NCBI GenBank assembly: GCA_046331705.1
Contig: JAXLQJ010000019.1
Coordinates: 49,304 to 113,303, forward strand
DNA length: 64,000 nucleotides
Reading direction: 5' to 3'
Origin: JADJOY01 sp046331705 [NCBI: bacterium]
Lineage (GTDB): Bacteria > JADJOY01
The notes under the pieces were generated by a model. That model was not told where the DNA came from, ran no database searches, and saw nothing but the letters and a program-made list of their open reading frames with translations. The translations under genes and the position numbers were made by a program. The stretch's first letter is position 1. Each line of letters opens with the position of its first letter. Below, piece by piece: positions 36,350 to 44,763 of this stretch.

Positions 36350-36366
36350 AGCAAGACGCTTGCCAC
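36350..36366 (-). promoter_or_regulatory. Sigma-54 (-24/-12) promoter candidate
   Basis: On the minus strand GTGGCAAGCGTCTTGCT matches YTGGCACGRNNNTTGCW closely (TGGCA.G and TTGCT with exact spacing). It ends 85 bp before the ATG of the 35932-36264 cytochrome gene, a distance similar to the site at 30790. Confidence 0.6.
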
Positions 36367-36422
36367 GACCTGGGGCGAGCTGGACGGCGCCTCGAGAGGT
36401 GGCCCCGCCCAGCGGAACGCGA

Positions 36423-36758
36423 TCACTTGCCCGAGAGCGACTTGGCGTAGGCGAGCACGTTCTCGATCGCTGCGGCGTCGAGGGTCTTCGCGTAGCCCGG
36501 CATCGGCTTCTTGCCTTCCTGGAGCAGCTTCAGGAGATCGGCGTCGCTCTTCTCGGAGGGCTTGCTCAGGTCGCCCATCTCCACCTTGAGCTTGGCGGCC
36601 ATCTTCGCGTCGCCCTTGCCGTCTGCGCCGTGGCAGTTCTGGCACTTCTTCTCGTAAACGGCCTTGCCGGCCGCTGCATCCGCCGCACGGGCGGAGATCG
36701 CTGGCGCCGACACCGTGAGCGCGACCGCGGTGATCAACAGCTTGGATCCCAGTTTCAT
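36423..36758 (-). CDS. Small monoheme class I cytochrome c (paralogue)
   Basis: 111 residues; GGGGAGGAGCG precedes the ATG. Signal peptide cleaved near ARA|ADAAAG, heme site CQNCHGADGKG, Met ligand region GKKPMPGYAKTL. Of the three paralogues this is the nearest to 16849. It is 88 bp downstream of the CbcL-like gene on the same strand and so may be co-transcribed with the quinol oxidases, for which it is a plausible electron acceptor. Confidence 0.9.
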   Translation of the reverse strand: MKLGSKLLITAVALTVSAPAISARAADAAAGKAVYEKKCQNCHGADGKGDAKMAAKLKVEMGDLSKPSEKSDADLLKLLQEGKKPMPGYAKTLDAAAIENVLAYAKSLSGK

Positions 36759-36846
36759 CGTTCGCTCCTCCCCATCGGTTTCTTGGACCCCCGCCGCGCC
36801 ATGCGGCGGAGGGTGTTCTCGTGGTGAGTGGTCCGGCCCCCGGCGG

Positions 36847-38772
36847 CTATTCCTGCTCGTCTTCGTCGGGTTCGGCCCCTGGCCCCGTTTCGGCGGGCAT
36901 TCGTTCCAGGACTCGGCCGGCGGGCGAGCGGCCGGTCAGCCAGGCGGTGTCCATCGGATAGACCACGGGGTCGAAGATGACGAAGTAAAAATGCCACACC
37001 AAGATCGAGAGTGTGGCGAGCACGGCCTCGTAATAGTGGAGGGCCGTCGCGACGTCGAGAGCCCATTTGGGCAGGTGTTGCATCGCCTGGGTCGAGAACC
37101 ACAGCAGCAGCCCGGAAGCCGCCATGACCAGGCTTCCCCACAAGAACGCCAGGTACTCGGCCTTCTCGGGGTAACCGAGCGACGGGCTGCGCGGCGGCAC
37201 CGGGCTGCGACCGGCGAGCCAACGCATCTTCTCGACCAGCTCGTGCAGGTCGGACCGTCCCGGCACCATGCCGAGGATGCACGCGCGCGCCTTGCGGTCG
37301 AACGCGACGTGCATGAGGTGGAAGCCGAGCGCCGCCATCATCACCGAGCCCGCGGCCCGATGGATCAGGCCGCGCAGCTCGAGCGAGGCCTCCCAGGTCA
37401 GCAACGGTCTCGCCCACCAGGCCTCGGGGAACTTGAGCGCGAAGCCCGTGTACACGAGCACCAGGAAGCTCGTGGCGGTGAAGCCGTGCGCGAGTCGGAA
37501 GCCGAGGGAAAGCCGCTCCTCGCGCGGAGCGACGGCGCGTCTCGGGCGCCAGGAGTCGTTCCTCGCCTTGCGGTAGAGATCGAGCGCGTTGTGAAGGAAC
37601 ATCAAACCGATGACCAGCGGGATCAGCACCAGGTAGATCCGGCGAACCCACGTCACCACGATGTGCTCGCCCTGATTCGGCAGCACGTGGATCGCGGTGA
37701 TGGGAAACGTGTCCCCGGCGCCCGGGTGGCATTTGCCACACGTCTTCGGCAGGTTCGACGGATGAATCAGCGAGCGCGGGTCCGAGGAGGGCAACACGTC
37801 GTGAACGCCATGGCACGAGGCGCAGTTCGCGACCGTCGCCGAGCCCGTTCGCATCGCCAGGCCGTGATAGCTGTCCTCGAACGCTTTGACCTTGTCCGCG
37901 GAGAAGCCGAATTTCTGCGCGAGCCGGATGTCTCCGTGGCAACGCCCGCAGGTCATCTTCGGCACGTTGCTGGCGGCGACCGGTGAGCCACGCTCGTGTG
38001 GTGCGGCGATCATGTGCTCGCCGTGGCAGTCGATGCAGGTCGGCGCCTCGCGGATCCCGTGCGCCACGGCCTGACCGTGGATGCTCCCCTCGTACGCCTT
38101 GGCGATCTCGGTGTGGCACTTGCCGCAGGTGCTCGCGACGTTCTGGGAGTTGACCTGCGAGCGCGGGTCTTGCGGCGGCAGGATCCCGTGGCTGCCGTGG
38201 CAGCTGCTGCAGACGGCGCCGTGCCGGCCGTCGGCCTCCGCGCGCGCGTGCACGCTCGCCCGGTAGGCCTCGATCGGTAGGGTGCGGCCGAAGCCGAGCT
38301 TCTTCGCCATCTCGCCATCGCCGTGACAGCGGCCACAGGTCTCGGCGACGTGGCTCGGATGCAGCGGCGACTTCGGATCGTCGCTGGGCACGATCGCGTG
38401 CGCGGCTCCGTGACACTCGAGGCACGCCGCCGGCTCGATATCGGCTGCCGCTCGCCCGTTGCCGTGCACGCTGCCCGCGAGCTCGTCGAAGGCGTCGTCG
38501 TGACACGGGCGGCAGCTCGAGGCGGTGTCGCCATCCTCGTGTGGAACCCGGGCCGACTTCGGGTGACAGTCGACACACTCGAAGGACTCGTGCGCGGTGC
38601 CCGCGACCGCGGCTTGCTCGTCGGGATGACAGGTGTCGCAGGTGGTCTCGTCATCCTCGGCTTCGGCCGCGGCAGTCGCTGCCGGCGCCCGCACGAGCAT
38701 GGCGAGCGCGACGAGTGCGGCGATCGCCAGCAGCCGCACCCGCCACGGGTCGCACCCGGCCTTCTGGTTCAT
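36847..38772 (-). CDS. CbcL-like fusion of 11-heme cytochrome c and membrane cytochrome b
   Basis: 641 residues. ATG at 38772 overlaps the ImcH-like stop (ATGA). Signal/transmembrane segment (LLAIAALVALAMLV), then eleven CXXCH sites starting at residue 45 (CDTCH, CVDCH, CRPCH, CLECH, CGRCH, CSSCH, CGKCH, CIDCH, CGRCH, CASCH, CGKCH). The C-terminal ~290 residues form a four-helix cytochrome b of the Ni/Fe-hydrogenase-b type, with His-bearing helices (GFRLAHGFTATSFLVLVYTG, HRAAGSVMMAALGFHLMH, SILVWHFYFVIFDP). This cytochrome c-b fusion matches the Geobacter CbcL design, a menaquinol oxidase used for low-potential acceptors, though CbcL has fewer c hemes. Function by analogy. Confidence 0.8.
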   Translation of the reverse strand: MNQKAGCDPWRVRLLAIAALVALAMLVRAPAATAAAEAEDDETTCDTCHPDEQAAVAGTAHESFECVDCHPKSARVPHEDGDTASSCRPCHDDAFDELAGSVHGNGRAAADIEPAACLECHGAAHAIVPSDDPKSPLHPSHVAETCGRCHGDGEMAKKLGFGRTLPIEAYRASVHARAEADGRHGAVCSSCHGSHGILPPQDPRSQVNSQNVASTCGKCHTEIAKAYEGSIHGQAVAHGIREAPTCIDCHGEHMIAAPHERGSPVAASNVPKMTCGRCHGDIRLAQKFGFSADKVKAFEDSYHGLAMRTGSATVANCASCHGVHDVLPSSDPRSLIHPSNLPKTCGKCHPGAGDTFPITAIHVLPNQGEHIVVTWVRRIYLVLIPLVIGLMFLHNALDLYRKARNDSWRPRRAVAPREERLSLGFRLAHGFTATSFLVLVYTGFALKFPEAWWARPLLTWEASLELRGLIHRAAGSVMMAALGFHLMHVAFDRKARACILGMVPGRSDLHELVEKMRWLAGRSPVPPRSPSLGYPEKAEYLAFLWGSLVMAASGLLLWFSTQAMQHLPKWALDVATALHYYEAVLATLSILVWHFYFVIFDPVVYPMDTAWLTGRSPAGRVLERMPAETGPGAEPDEDEQE

Positions 38773-40298
38773 AGGCTGCCCGTCGCGCCATCGTGGCAGT
38801 CGGAGCAGATCTGGTCTTGCCACATGTCGCCGATGTCACCGGGATGGACGAACTCGAGCCCCTCGAAATTCGCGGCCGTCTTCTCCGTCGACGAGCCTTG
38901 TCCGACGATCAGATGGCACGTGTTGCAATCGCGGGTGAGCGGGGTGCCGTCCTTGGTCTTGTGGTCGCCGTCGTGGCAGCGGAAGCATCCCGGGAAGTTC
39001 ATGTGGCCGATGTTGTCCGGGTACGGCTTCCAGTTCACCTTCATCTCCGGGAACACGTTCTGCTCGAAGAGTCGCTGCACCTCGGTGATGGCCGCGTCGA
39101 TCTCGGCTTGATGGGTTCGCGCATAGTCCGCTTGCTCGGTGCGGTAGTACGTGGAGAGCGTGTCCGCGATCGTGTGCCGCGCCTCTTCCGTGGTCTCGTA
39201 ATCCTTGGCGAGCAGCGTGATCGCTTGCTGCTTGATGTAGGGGATGGATCCGTCGATGCGCTTGGTGAAGATCGACATGTCGACCGAGTCGACGGGCGGG
39301 TTGTATCGGTGCGAGGGGCGGTTGTGGCAGTCGATGCAGTCCATGCGTCGCGGCGTCGCCTTTTCCAGCTCCTCGGGCTTGAGCGGCGCGGAGCCGGATT
39401 CGTAAACCCGCACGGTGCCGTCCGGTCCCGTCACGCGCACCCATGGGATCACCTGGCGCTGCGGGTCGGAGGCGACGTACTCGACCTTGTTCTCGATGTT
39501 CATGTGCCAGTGGATGCCGCCCGCCGGCCCGAAGCTCGGATCTCCGCCACCCACCTTCATGAGCAGCGAGATGGTCCACGGCGAGTTCGTCTCGTCCGCC
39601 AGGTAGTGATGGTTCTCGCGCAGCGCGGCGCCGAAGAACTTGCGTGGCCAGTGGCATTGCTCGCAGGTCTCTTGGGCGGGGCGCAGGCTTTCCACCGGTA
39701 CGGGGATCGGCCGCGAGTACTTGTGGGTCAGCACCGAGTACACCTGGTAGAGGCCGGAGACCTTCGACTTCACGAACCATTCGGCCCCTGGCCCGATGTG
39801 GCACTGGACGCAGGTCACCCGCGCGTGCGGCGACTCGCGATAGGCGGTCTTCTCGGGGCTCATCACCTGATGGCAGGTGTCGCCGCAGAACATCACGGAC
39901 TCCGTGAACTCGTACGCTCGATAGGAGCCGATGGCGGAGAGCAAGAGCAGCAGGAACGTGCCGCTGGTGACACCGATGAACGTCGCGCGATGGCGCGGAA
40001 CGTTGAAATCGATGCGCGGGAACGGAGGGATCTCGCCCGGTTTCGCGCGCCGCCGTCGCCGTCGCTCGAGCAGCACGCCGATGACGATCAGCGCGATCCC
40101 GAGCAGCAGGAATCCGGGCGCGATGACGTAGGTGAGGATGCCCTGATACGGATTGCGGAATCCGCGGAAGAAATCGGCGCCGAGGAGGTAGACGGCGCCG
40201 AACAGCGTGCAGGCCGTGAGGATGGATCCCGCCAGGCTGATCCAGTTCTGCATCAGCGACGGATGACGAGGCTGGGCGGTGCTGGGCTGTTCGGCCAT
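38769..40298 (-). CDS. ImcH-like heptaheme NapC/NirT-family inner-membrane cytochrome
   Basis: 509 residues. Three hydrophobic segments near residues 20-40, 53-77 and 106-123 precede the NapC/NirT domain. The first heme motif is an expanded CGDTCHQVM (residue 138); then CVQCHIGPGAEWFVKSK, CEQCHWPRKF, CIDCH, CFRCH, CNTCH and CSDCH, seven in all. Length and heme number agree with Geobacter ImcH, the menaquinol oxidase needed for high-potential extracellular acceptors. It is translationally coupled to the CbcL-like gene. An alternative label is NapC-like quinol dehydrogenase of unknown partner. Confidence 0.8.
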   Translation of the reverse strand: MAEQPSTAQPRHPSLMQNWISLAGSILTACTLFGAVYLLGADFFRGFRNPYQGILTYVIAPGFLLLGIALIVIGVLLERRRRRRAKPGEIPPFPRIDFNVPRHRATFIGVTSGTFLLLLLSAIGSYRAYEFTESVMFCGDTCHQVMSPEKTAYRESPHARVTCVQCHIGPGAEWFVKSKVSGLYQVYSVLTHKYSRPIPVPVESLRPAQETCEQCHWPRKFFGAALRENHHYLADETNSPWTISLLMKVGGGDPSFGPAGGIHWHMNIENKVEYVASDPQRQVIPWVRVTGPDGTVRVYESGSAPLKPEELEKATPRRMDCIDCHNRPSHRYNPPVDSVDMSIFTKRIDGSIPYIKQQAITLLAKDYETTEEARHTIADTLSTYYRTEQADYARTHQAEIDAAITEVQRLFEQNVFPEMKVNWKPYPDNIGHMNFPGCFRCHDGDHKTKDGTPLTRDCNTCHLIVGQGSSTEKTAANFEGLEFVHPGDIGDMWQDQICSDCHDGATGSL

Positions 40299-40722
40299 CG
40301 TGGTGCTCCTCGGTGATCGGGGCAGGAATCCCTAGCTCGGGTGCTTCGCGCTAGCGTTCGTGCACGCGAGCTTCGCGCGTGCGGCGAGCGGCACGCGCAG
40401 GATGCGCGCCATTCTCGTCGATGCCCTGGAGATTGGTACACGCGCGGAAGCTCGCGCGTTGCCGACGGGCGTTCTCAGACCGAAAGGAAACGTTTCGAGA
40501 GAGACAGCGTCGCGGCGTCGGCGTCGATCGAGGCCGACGCGCACGGACGCCGCGCGCCGCGAGCGGTGCTCGCGAGCGGTGCCTCTGGGTGTGATCGGGG
40601 TGGGCTCTCACGAGGCCGGCGATTCTGCGGTGCGGGGGGTGAGCGGCGCGGTTCGGGCACGACCGGCGTTGCGTTGGCCGGAAGCCTGTCCCGCGCTCGT
40701 TGGATCGACGGAGTCGCTCGGG
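40299..40722. other. 424 bp between ImcH-like and diheme cytochrome genes
   Basis: No supported gene. The minus-strand ribosome-binding site AGGAGCACCACG lies just above 40298. No clear terminator for the diheme gene and no clear promoter boxes are seen; the sequence is GC-rich with a few A-rich spots around 40485-40500. Confidence 0.35.
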
Positions 40723-41379
40723 TCACGGCGTCGTCTTCTTGAGTGTCTTCATGTACTCGACGGTGTCGCGGATCTGTTGCGGATTGAGCCGAGTCGCCCA
40801 CTCCGGCATGTAGGGCGAGCCGTGCATCGCCTTCGCCGCGCCCAGGGAGATGAAGTTGACGAGCTCGTCCTCGCGGCCCTCGATCTTGAACTCCGGCGAC
40901 GTGAAGTCGCGCGGCTTCGGAGGATCCAGATACGTCGCGACGGGGCCTTTGCCGTCGCCGTTGACGCCGTGGCAGCCCTGGCAAGACGCCGCGTAGATGT
41001 CGCGGCCCGCGGGGACGCTCACGTGCTTGCCCGGAACGGAGAGCGTCCGGATGAAGCCGATCGTGCTCTGCAGGACCTCGGGCTTGAGCACGGTCGCGAC
41101 GGTCATGGGACCGTGCGAGGCGCTCTCGAGGCCCTTGGCGATCGCTTCGTCGCTGCGCCCGGCCAGCCACGCCGAGTTGGTGAAGTCGAGAAGGGGCGCC
41201 TTCAGGTTCGCCGCGAGCGGGCCGTCGCCACGTCCGTAGCGCCCGTGACAGGTCGCGCAGAGCTCCTCGTAGACCTGCTGGCCTTGTGCCTTGAGGCCGG
41301 CCGCGTCCTCTGCAACGGCGACGGCGGCAGAACCTCCGAGGGCGACGGCGACGACTGCTGCGATGGCGAACCGGTTCAT
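40723..41379 (-). CDS. Diheme cytochrome c (two class I domains)
   Basis: 218 residues, signal peptide ending AVA|EDAAG. Two cytochrome c domains: CATCHGRYGRGDGPLA and CQGCHGVNGDGKGPVA, each followed by a Met-containing region (HGPMTVA; AMHGSPYMPEW). Such tandem c-type proteins (c4-like or c-551/c-552 fusions) move electrons between membrane complexes in the periplasm. Single-gene unit, 424 bp above the ImcH-like gene. Confidence 0.85.
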   Translation of the reverse strand: MNRFAIAAVVAVALGGSAAVAVAEDAAGLKAQGQQVYEELCATCHGRYGRGDGPLAANLKAPLLDFTNSAWLAGRSDEAIAKGLESASHGPMTVATVLKPEVLQSTIGFIRTLSVPGKHVSVPAGRDIYAASCQGCHGVNGDGKGPVATYLDPPKPRDFTSPEFKIEGREDELVNFISLGAAKAMHGSPYMPEWATRLNPQQIRDTVEYMKTLKKTTP

Positions 41380-41741
41380 GTTCTCGACCTCGTTGTCGTG
41401 CGGCGGATGCTCCTGACGGGTAGTCGGCGATCGCGGCCTGGTGAGCTGCGCTCCGCCTGGCGTTCGTTTCCGGCGATTGCCTTTGCAAGGTCGAGGCCTT
41501 GCGCCTCACGCCGAGCGCGGGTCGGGCAGCGACGGGTAAGTGGTGAGAATCGCGATGGAACGGACGCCGACGCTGAAAGCGGCCCGGGCGATGACGCAGC
41601 GGGTCGCACGTTCGACGCGGATTCCGCCCGATACCCGTCGACGGGGTGTTTCCGTCCGGTGACATCGTCCGGCGCGGGAGTCCCGAGGCGTTCCACAGGG
41701 ACCACGACGCCGTAGCGCTGGTCGCCAGCTCCCGACCGTTC
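41380..41741. other. 362 bp between cytochrome transcription units
   Basis: No supported gene. On the minus strand, AAGGCCTCGACCTTGCA at 41484-41500 has the GG/GC spacing and TTGCA of a sigma-54 site but a poor -24 element, so I do not call a promoter. A 5 bp hairpin (GCTGG/CCAGC, 41716-41728) lies just after the end of the 41742 gene. Confidence 0.35.
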
Positions 41742-41939
41742 TCAGAGCGCGCTTCGGCGCACCAACTCGCGTGTGACGTGGACCAGATAGATCACCACGC
41801 CGCAGCCCACCAGGGGCACGCCCAGGAACGCGAGGGCCAGAAACGTGCCGGGTGTGGTGCGTACCAACACGCCCGGCACGAACGCGAGGCCGAGCAGCTC
41901 GAGCGCGATGGCCAGGCGCAGCACTTGAGGTCGCGTCAT
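41742..41939 (-). CDS. Small two-helix membrane protein
   Basis: 65 residues with two hydrophobic helices (LRLAIALELLGLAFVPGVLV and FLALAFLGVPLVGCGVVIYLV). Its ATG overlaps the stop of the NapC/NrfH-like gene (ATGA at 41936-41939), so translation is coupled and it probably assists or belongs to that membrane complex. No family recognised. Confidence 0.6.
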   Translation of the reverse strand: MTRPQVLRLAIALELLGLAFVPGVLVRTTPGTFLALAFLGVPLVGCGVVIYLVHVTRELVRRSAL

Positions 41940-42643
41940 GGGTGCTCCGAACCTGCGCCGGCGGCGAAGCCGAGCACCGCTGTGGGGCTCGGCATCGCCG
42001 GCGCTGCCTTCTTCGGTTCCCAGAACTCGTACGAATCGAGGTCGTCGACCGGGTGGATGAGGTCGTGGCAATCGCTCTGCATGCACGACACCTCGCCAGT
42101 CAGGATCTTGGCCAGCGGCGCGGCGGCGGTCCTGTGTTGCTTCGACGCTTCGAAACGCCGCGAGCCGCGGTGGCACCACAAGCAGTTGTCGTTGGGAAAA
42201 GGTTCGTAGAGCTGGATCTTGTCGGGAACCCCGCCCAGATAGTGACGGTAGATGTGCCGCAGCCCGCCCAGCTTGGCTTTCACGTCGCCGAACATCGAGT
42301 AGTCGGCGTGGCACGTGTAGCAGGCGTGGTCGCGCGTGAGCAGGTTGTTCTGGAAATGCACCGCGGGCACGACCTCTTCGTCGTCGATGGTCAACGTCTT
42401 CGCGAACGGAGCCATCTCGTGGCACGAGTCGCGGCAGAACGCGGTGCGCGTCGACTCGTGCAGACCATGGCGCACGCTCACGATCAACGAGCCGATGGGC
42501 AGTACCGTCAACCCCACCAGCAGCAGGATTCGGCCCGCTCGCTCCTCCGCTAGCCGGTCGACGAACATCAGGAGGTAGATCGAGAGCCCGATCGTGACGA
42601 GCCACCCACCCAAGAGCACCAGGTGCTCGGCGATCATGCGCAT
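41936..42643 (-). CDS. NapC/NrfH-like tetraheme membrane cytochrome with expanded heme motifs
   Basis: 235 residues. Two N-terminal transmembrane helices (about residues 7-28 and 38-56) precede four heme-binding sites: CRDSCHEM (CX3CH, residue 70), CYTCH, CLWCH and CMQSDCH (CX4CH). CHEM with a Met right after the His is the NapC/NrfH first-heme arrangement. It is likely a quinol dehydrogenase that passes electrons to the soluble cytochromes and the barrel encoded upstream in the same operon. The C-terminal ~40 residues are Ala/Pro-rich. Confidence 0.75.
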   Translation of the reverse strand: MRMIAEHLVLLGGWLVTIGLSIYLLMFVDRLAEERAGRILLLVGLTVLPIGSLIVSVRHGLHESTRTAFCRDSCHEMAPFAKTLTIDDEEVVPAVHFQNNLLTRDHACYTCHADYSMFGDVKAKLGGLRHIYRHYLGGVPDKIQLYEPFPNDNCLWCHRGSRRFEASKQHRTAAAPLAKILTGEVSCMQSDCHDLIHPVDDLDSYEFWEPKKAAPAMPSPTAVLGFAAGAGSEHP

Positions 42644-42709
42644 GTGTCACTCACCCCGGTTGCGAGAACGTCTTCGCGCGGTGCGACTGGGTCGCGCACG
42701 CCGACGAGA

Positions 42710-43126
42710 TCACTTCTTCAGTCCCCCCAACCACTCGGCGACCACCTTGAGCTCGTCCTTCGTGCCCCGAAAGCGCTTCTTGTGCTTTCTGCCGTCGAGC
42801 GTTTCCTGCTTCACCAGGAACTTCGCGATCCAGAGCTTGTCCTTCTCGGCGCCGACGTTGGAGAGGTCGGGCGGATCACGCTTCTCGCCCGTGTCGGGCT
42901 CGTCCCCTTCTTCGTCCGTCGGGTCTTCGCTCTCGACGATCGCGACACCCTGGCTCTCGATCTTGTGGCAGCGGTTGCATTTCTGCGCGACGAAGATCTT
43001 CTTGCCGTCCGCGTCCTGCGCGCGCGCGGCGGGAGCAGCGACGATCGTGGCGATGACCAGAGCCGTCATCGCCACGAGGATCGTCCGGATCCTGAGGGGC
43101 GGGATGTCGCGTTTGTCGTGACCCAT
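42710..43126 (-). CDS. Monoheme cytochrome c with acidic insert
   Basis: 138 residues from the ATG at 43126, preceded by GGAGAAG. Signal peptide (LVAMTALVIATIVAAPAARA), one heme site CNRCHKIESQG, and an acidic insert (EDPTDEEGDEPDTGE) before the segment PPDLSNVG. The C-terminal half is Lys-rich (GRKHKKRFRGTKDELK), and the axial Met of ordinary class I cytochromes is not evident. Periplasmic electron carrier by inference. Confidence 0.75.
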   Translation of the reverse strand: MGHDKRDIPPLRIRTILVAMTALVIATIVAAPAARAQDADGKKIFVAQKCNRCHKIESQGVAIVESEDPTDEEGDEPDTGEKRDPPDLSNVGAEKDKLWIAKFLVKQETLDGRKHKKRFRGTKDELKVVAEWLGGLKK

Positions 43127-43223
43127 CACGTCGCTTCTCCTCCTGGCTCGCCGCGCGAGCCGTTCGAGTTTCGGATGCCCTGCCCTGCGCTGCGTCGAGG
43201 TCGTCGTGGACGCGCGTGTGCGG

Positions 43224-43598
43224 TCACGGCAGCGCACCGCCGTCGATCCAGGACGCCACCGTGAGCGCCTCGGCGCCGTTCGCCGGGAGCGGCGTGCCGC
43301 CGCCGTGGGACACGGCTCCCGTGGCCTTGCGCTGGAGCAGGCTGGCTGCCGAGTCTCCGGCGACGACCAGGGCGCTCACGGTCGTGTAGTCCCGGGTTGC
43401 GTCGCCGCTGAGCGGCATCTTCTTGTTCGACGGCTTGTGGCAGCCGGCGCAATGGCTCATGAGGATCGGATGGATGTCGGCGGCGAAGGTGGGCACGTCG
43501 CTGCCGCCGCTTCCGTCGCCCGCGCCGCGGTGGAAGTCGCCGCACCCGGCGAGCAGCACGAACGCCAGCGCCGCAGCGATGCAACCCTCAGAAGTCAT
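43224..43598 (-). CDS. Monoheme cytochrome c-like lipoprotein
   Basis: 124 residues with lipobox LLAGC. One heme site, in DIHPILMSHCAGCHKPSNKKMPLSGD, the pattern of planctomycete-type/PSCyt cytochrome c domains (PIL...HCxxCH). It ends with VASWIDGGALP, also typical of that group. It starts inside the end of the barrel gene (overlap 43588-43598), which suggests that the two act together at the outer membrane. Confidence 0.75.
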   Translation of the reverse strand: MTSEGCIAAALAFVLLAGCGDFHRGAGDGSGGSDVPTFAADIHPILMSHCAGCHKPSNKKMPLSGDATRDYTTVSALVVAGDSAASLLQRKATGAVSHGGGTPLPANGAEALTVASWIDGGALP

Positions 43599-44730
43599 AG
43601 CGGAGCTCCAATCGCAGGAAGTCGTTGGCCTGCTCGTCTGCTTCCTCGAGCCGCCAGTAGTGGGAGAGGCCGACGGTCGCGCCGCGATGGAGGGCGACGA
43701 TCGAGACGCTGTGGGCGCTGGTGTCGTTGGCGTCCTTCCGCTCGTCGTCGAAGTAAAAGCCGTCGCGGTTGTCGTAGGAGCGGAAGCCGCCGCGGTACTG
43801 CAGGTAGAGCCAGTCGGTGGCGTAGTAGCGGACCTGCACGTAGTCGCCGAAGTGGTAGTAGTTGTGAGCGGAGGATTTCTCGATCACGTCGGCGCGCATC
43901 GCGCCCACCGCGACCGCGAGGTTTTCGAGGACGGGCCAATCGGGCCGCCAGAGCGTGACGTCGACGGCTTGCATGACGAGCCGCTGCCCGAAGCCCATGT
44001 TGTTCACGTAGATCGAGTACCAACCGCTCACGGGCCCCCAGCCGACCCGCACGCGATTGCCGACGCCGAAGCGCACCGCGTCGGAGGACGAGAGGTCGGA
44101 GGTCAGGTCTACGACCGCATCCGTAGCGTCCACGGCGTACCCCTGTACGCCGTAGAGATCGTTCGCGATCGTGAGATCGCCGAGCTGGCTCACCAGCCCG
44201 AGGGTGCCGCCGAGCTCGGCCCACACCGTCGGGAGGATCTCTTGGTCGAATCCGGTCAGACCGCCATAGGCGTGGTGAAAGAGCGGGTCCGGTCCGAACG
44301 GCACCAGGATCTTCCCCGCCTTGAGTGTCGCGACGGCGGGCGCGAAGCCCAGCTCCTCGCGCACCCCGATCTCGTAGAACGTGAGGTCGACGACCTCCGC
44401 GGTGAGGAAGAACGGATCGTCCTTCGCGTGCCGGTCGACGAACAGGAAGTGGTGGTAGTTCTTCAGCACGTCGTGGCCGTCGAGGGGGTTGTCGGTGTAG
44501 TCGCGCCTCTCGTAGGCGAAGTCGAACGCGCCGTGCAGCGAGATGTCTTGCAGGATGGGGAGCAGGGCGAGGCCGCCGGGAAGATTGCTGGTGCCGTCAG
44601 TGCCCGCCGCCGGCTTCGAGTCGCCCGTTCCTGCGGCCGCGGGGCCTGCGCCCGTTGCGTCCGCAGCGCGTGCGGCCACGGCCAACGCGATCGCCCCGAG
44701 CCATGCACCGACGACGATTCGAAATCTCAC
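43588..44730 (-). CDS. Outer-membrane beta-barrel (porin-like) protein
   Basis: 380 residues; signal peptide ending ARA|ADATG. After a low-complexity linker, the mature protein consists of alternating amphipathic strands with many aromatic residues (ISLHGAFDFAYERRDYTDN, FGDYVQVRYYATDWLYLQYR, GLSHYWRLEEADEQANDFLRLELRYDF) and ends in Phe, the BAM signal of barrels. It is about half the size of the 24153 barrel, so it may be an ordinary porin or a smaller conduit. Neighbouring cytochromes on both sides favour a role in electron transfer across the outer membrane. Confidence 0.65.
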   Translation of the reverse strand: MRFRIVVGAWLGAIALAVAARAADATGAGPAAAGTGDSKPAAGTDGTSNLPGGLALLPILQDISLHGAFDFAYERRDYTDNPLDGHDVLKNYHHFLFVDRHAKDDPFFLTAEVVDLTFYEIGVREELGFAPAVATLKAGKILVPFGPDPLFHHAYGGLTGFDQEILPTVWAELGGTLGLVSQLGDLTIANDLYGVQGYAVDATDAVVDLTSDLSSSDAVRFGVGNRVRVGWGPVSGWYSIYVNNMGFGQRLVMQAVDVTLWRPDWPVLENLAVAVGAMRADVIEKSSAHNYYHFGDYVQVRYYATDWLYLQYRGGFRSYDNRDGFYFDDERKDANDTSAHSVSIVALHRGATVGLSHYWRLEEADEQANDFLRLELRYDF

Positions 44731-44763
44731 GTGCAGCCTCCGTGGGATGGGCCAGCGTGAAGA

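Noticed and set aside
40341-40742. 133-codon plus-strand frame between the ImcH-like and diheme genes
   Set aside because: No ribosome-binding site, low-complexity translation, antisense to the flanking transcription direction and partly over the diheme gene.
41484-41500. Sigma-54-like AAGGCCTCGACCTTGCA upstream of the diheme cytochrome
   Set aside because: Spacing and TTGCA fit, but only GGC of the -24 element matches; chance occurrence is likely at this GC content.
41376-41705. 109-codon minus-strand frame between two cytochrome units
   Set aside because: No ribosome-binding site, Arg/Ser/Pro-rich translation, no recognisable motif; it overlaps the start region of the diheme gene.
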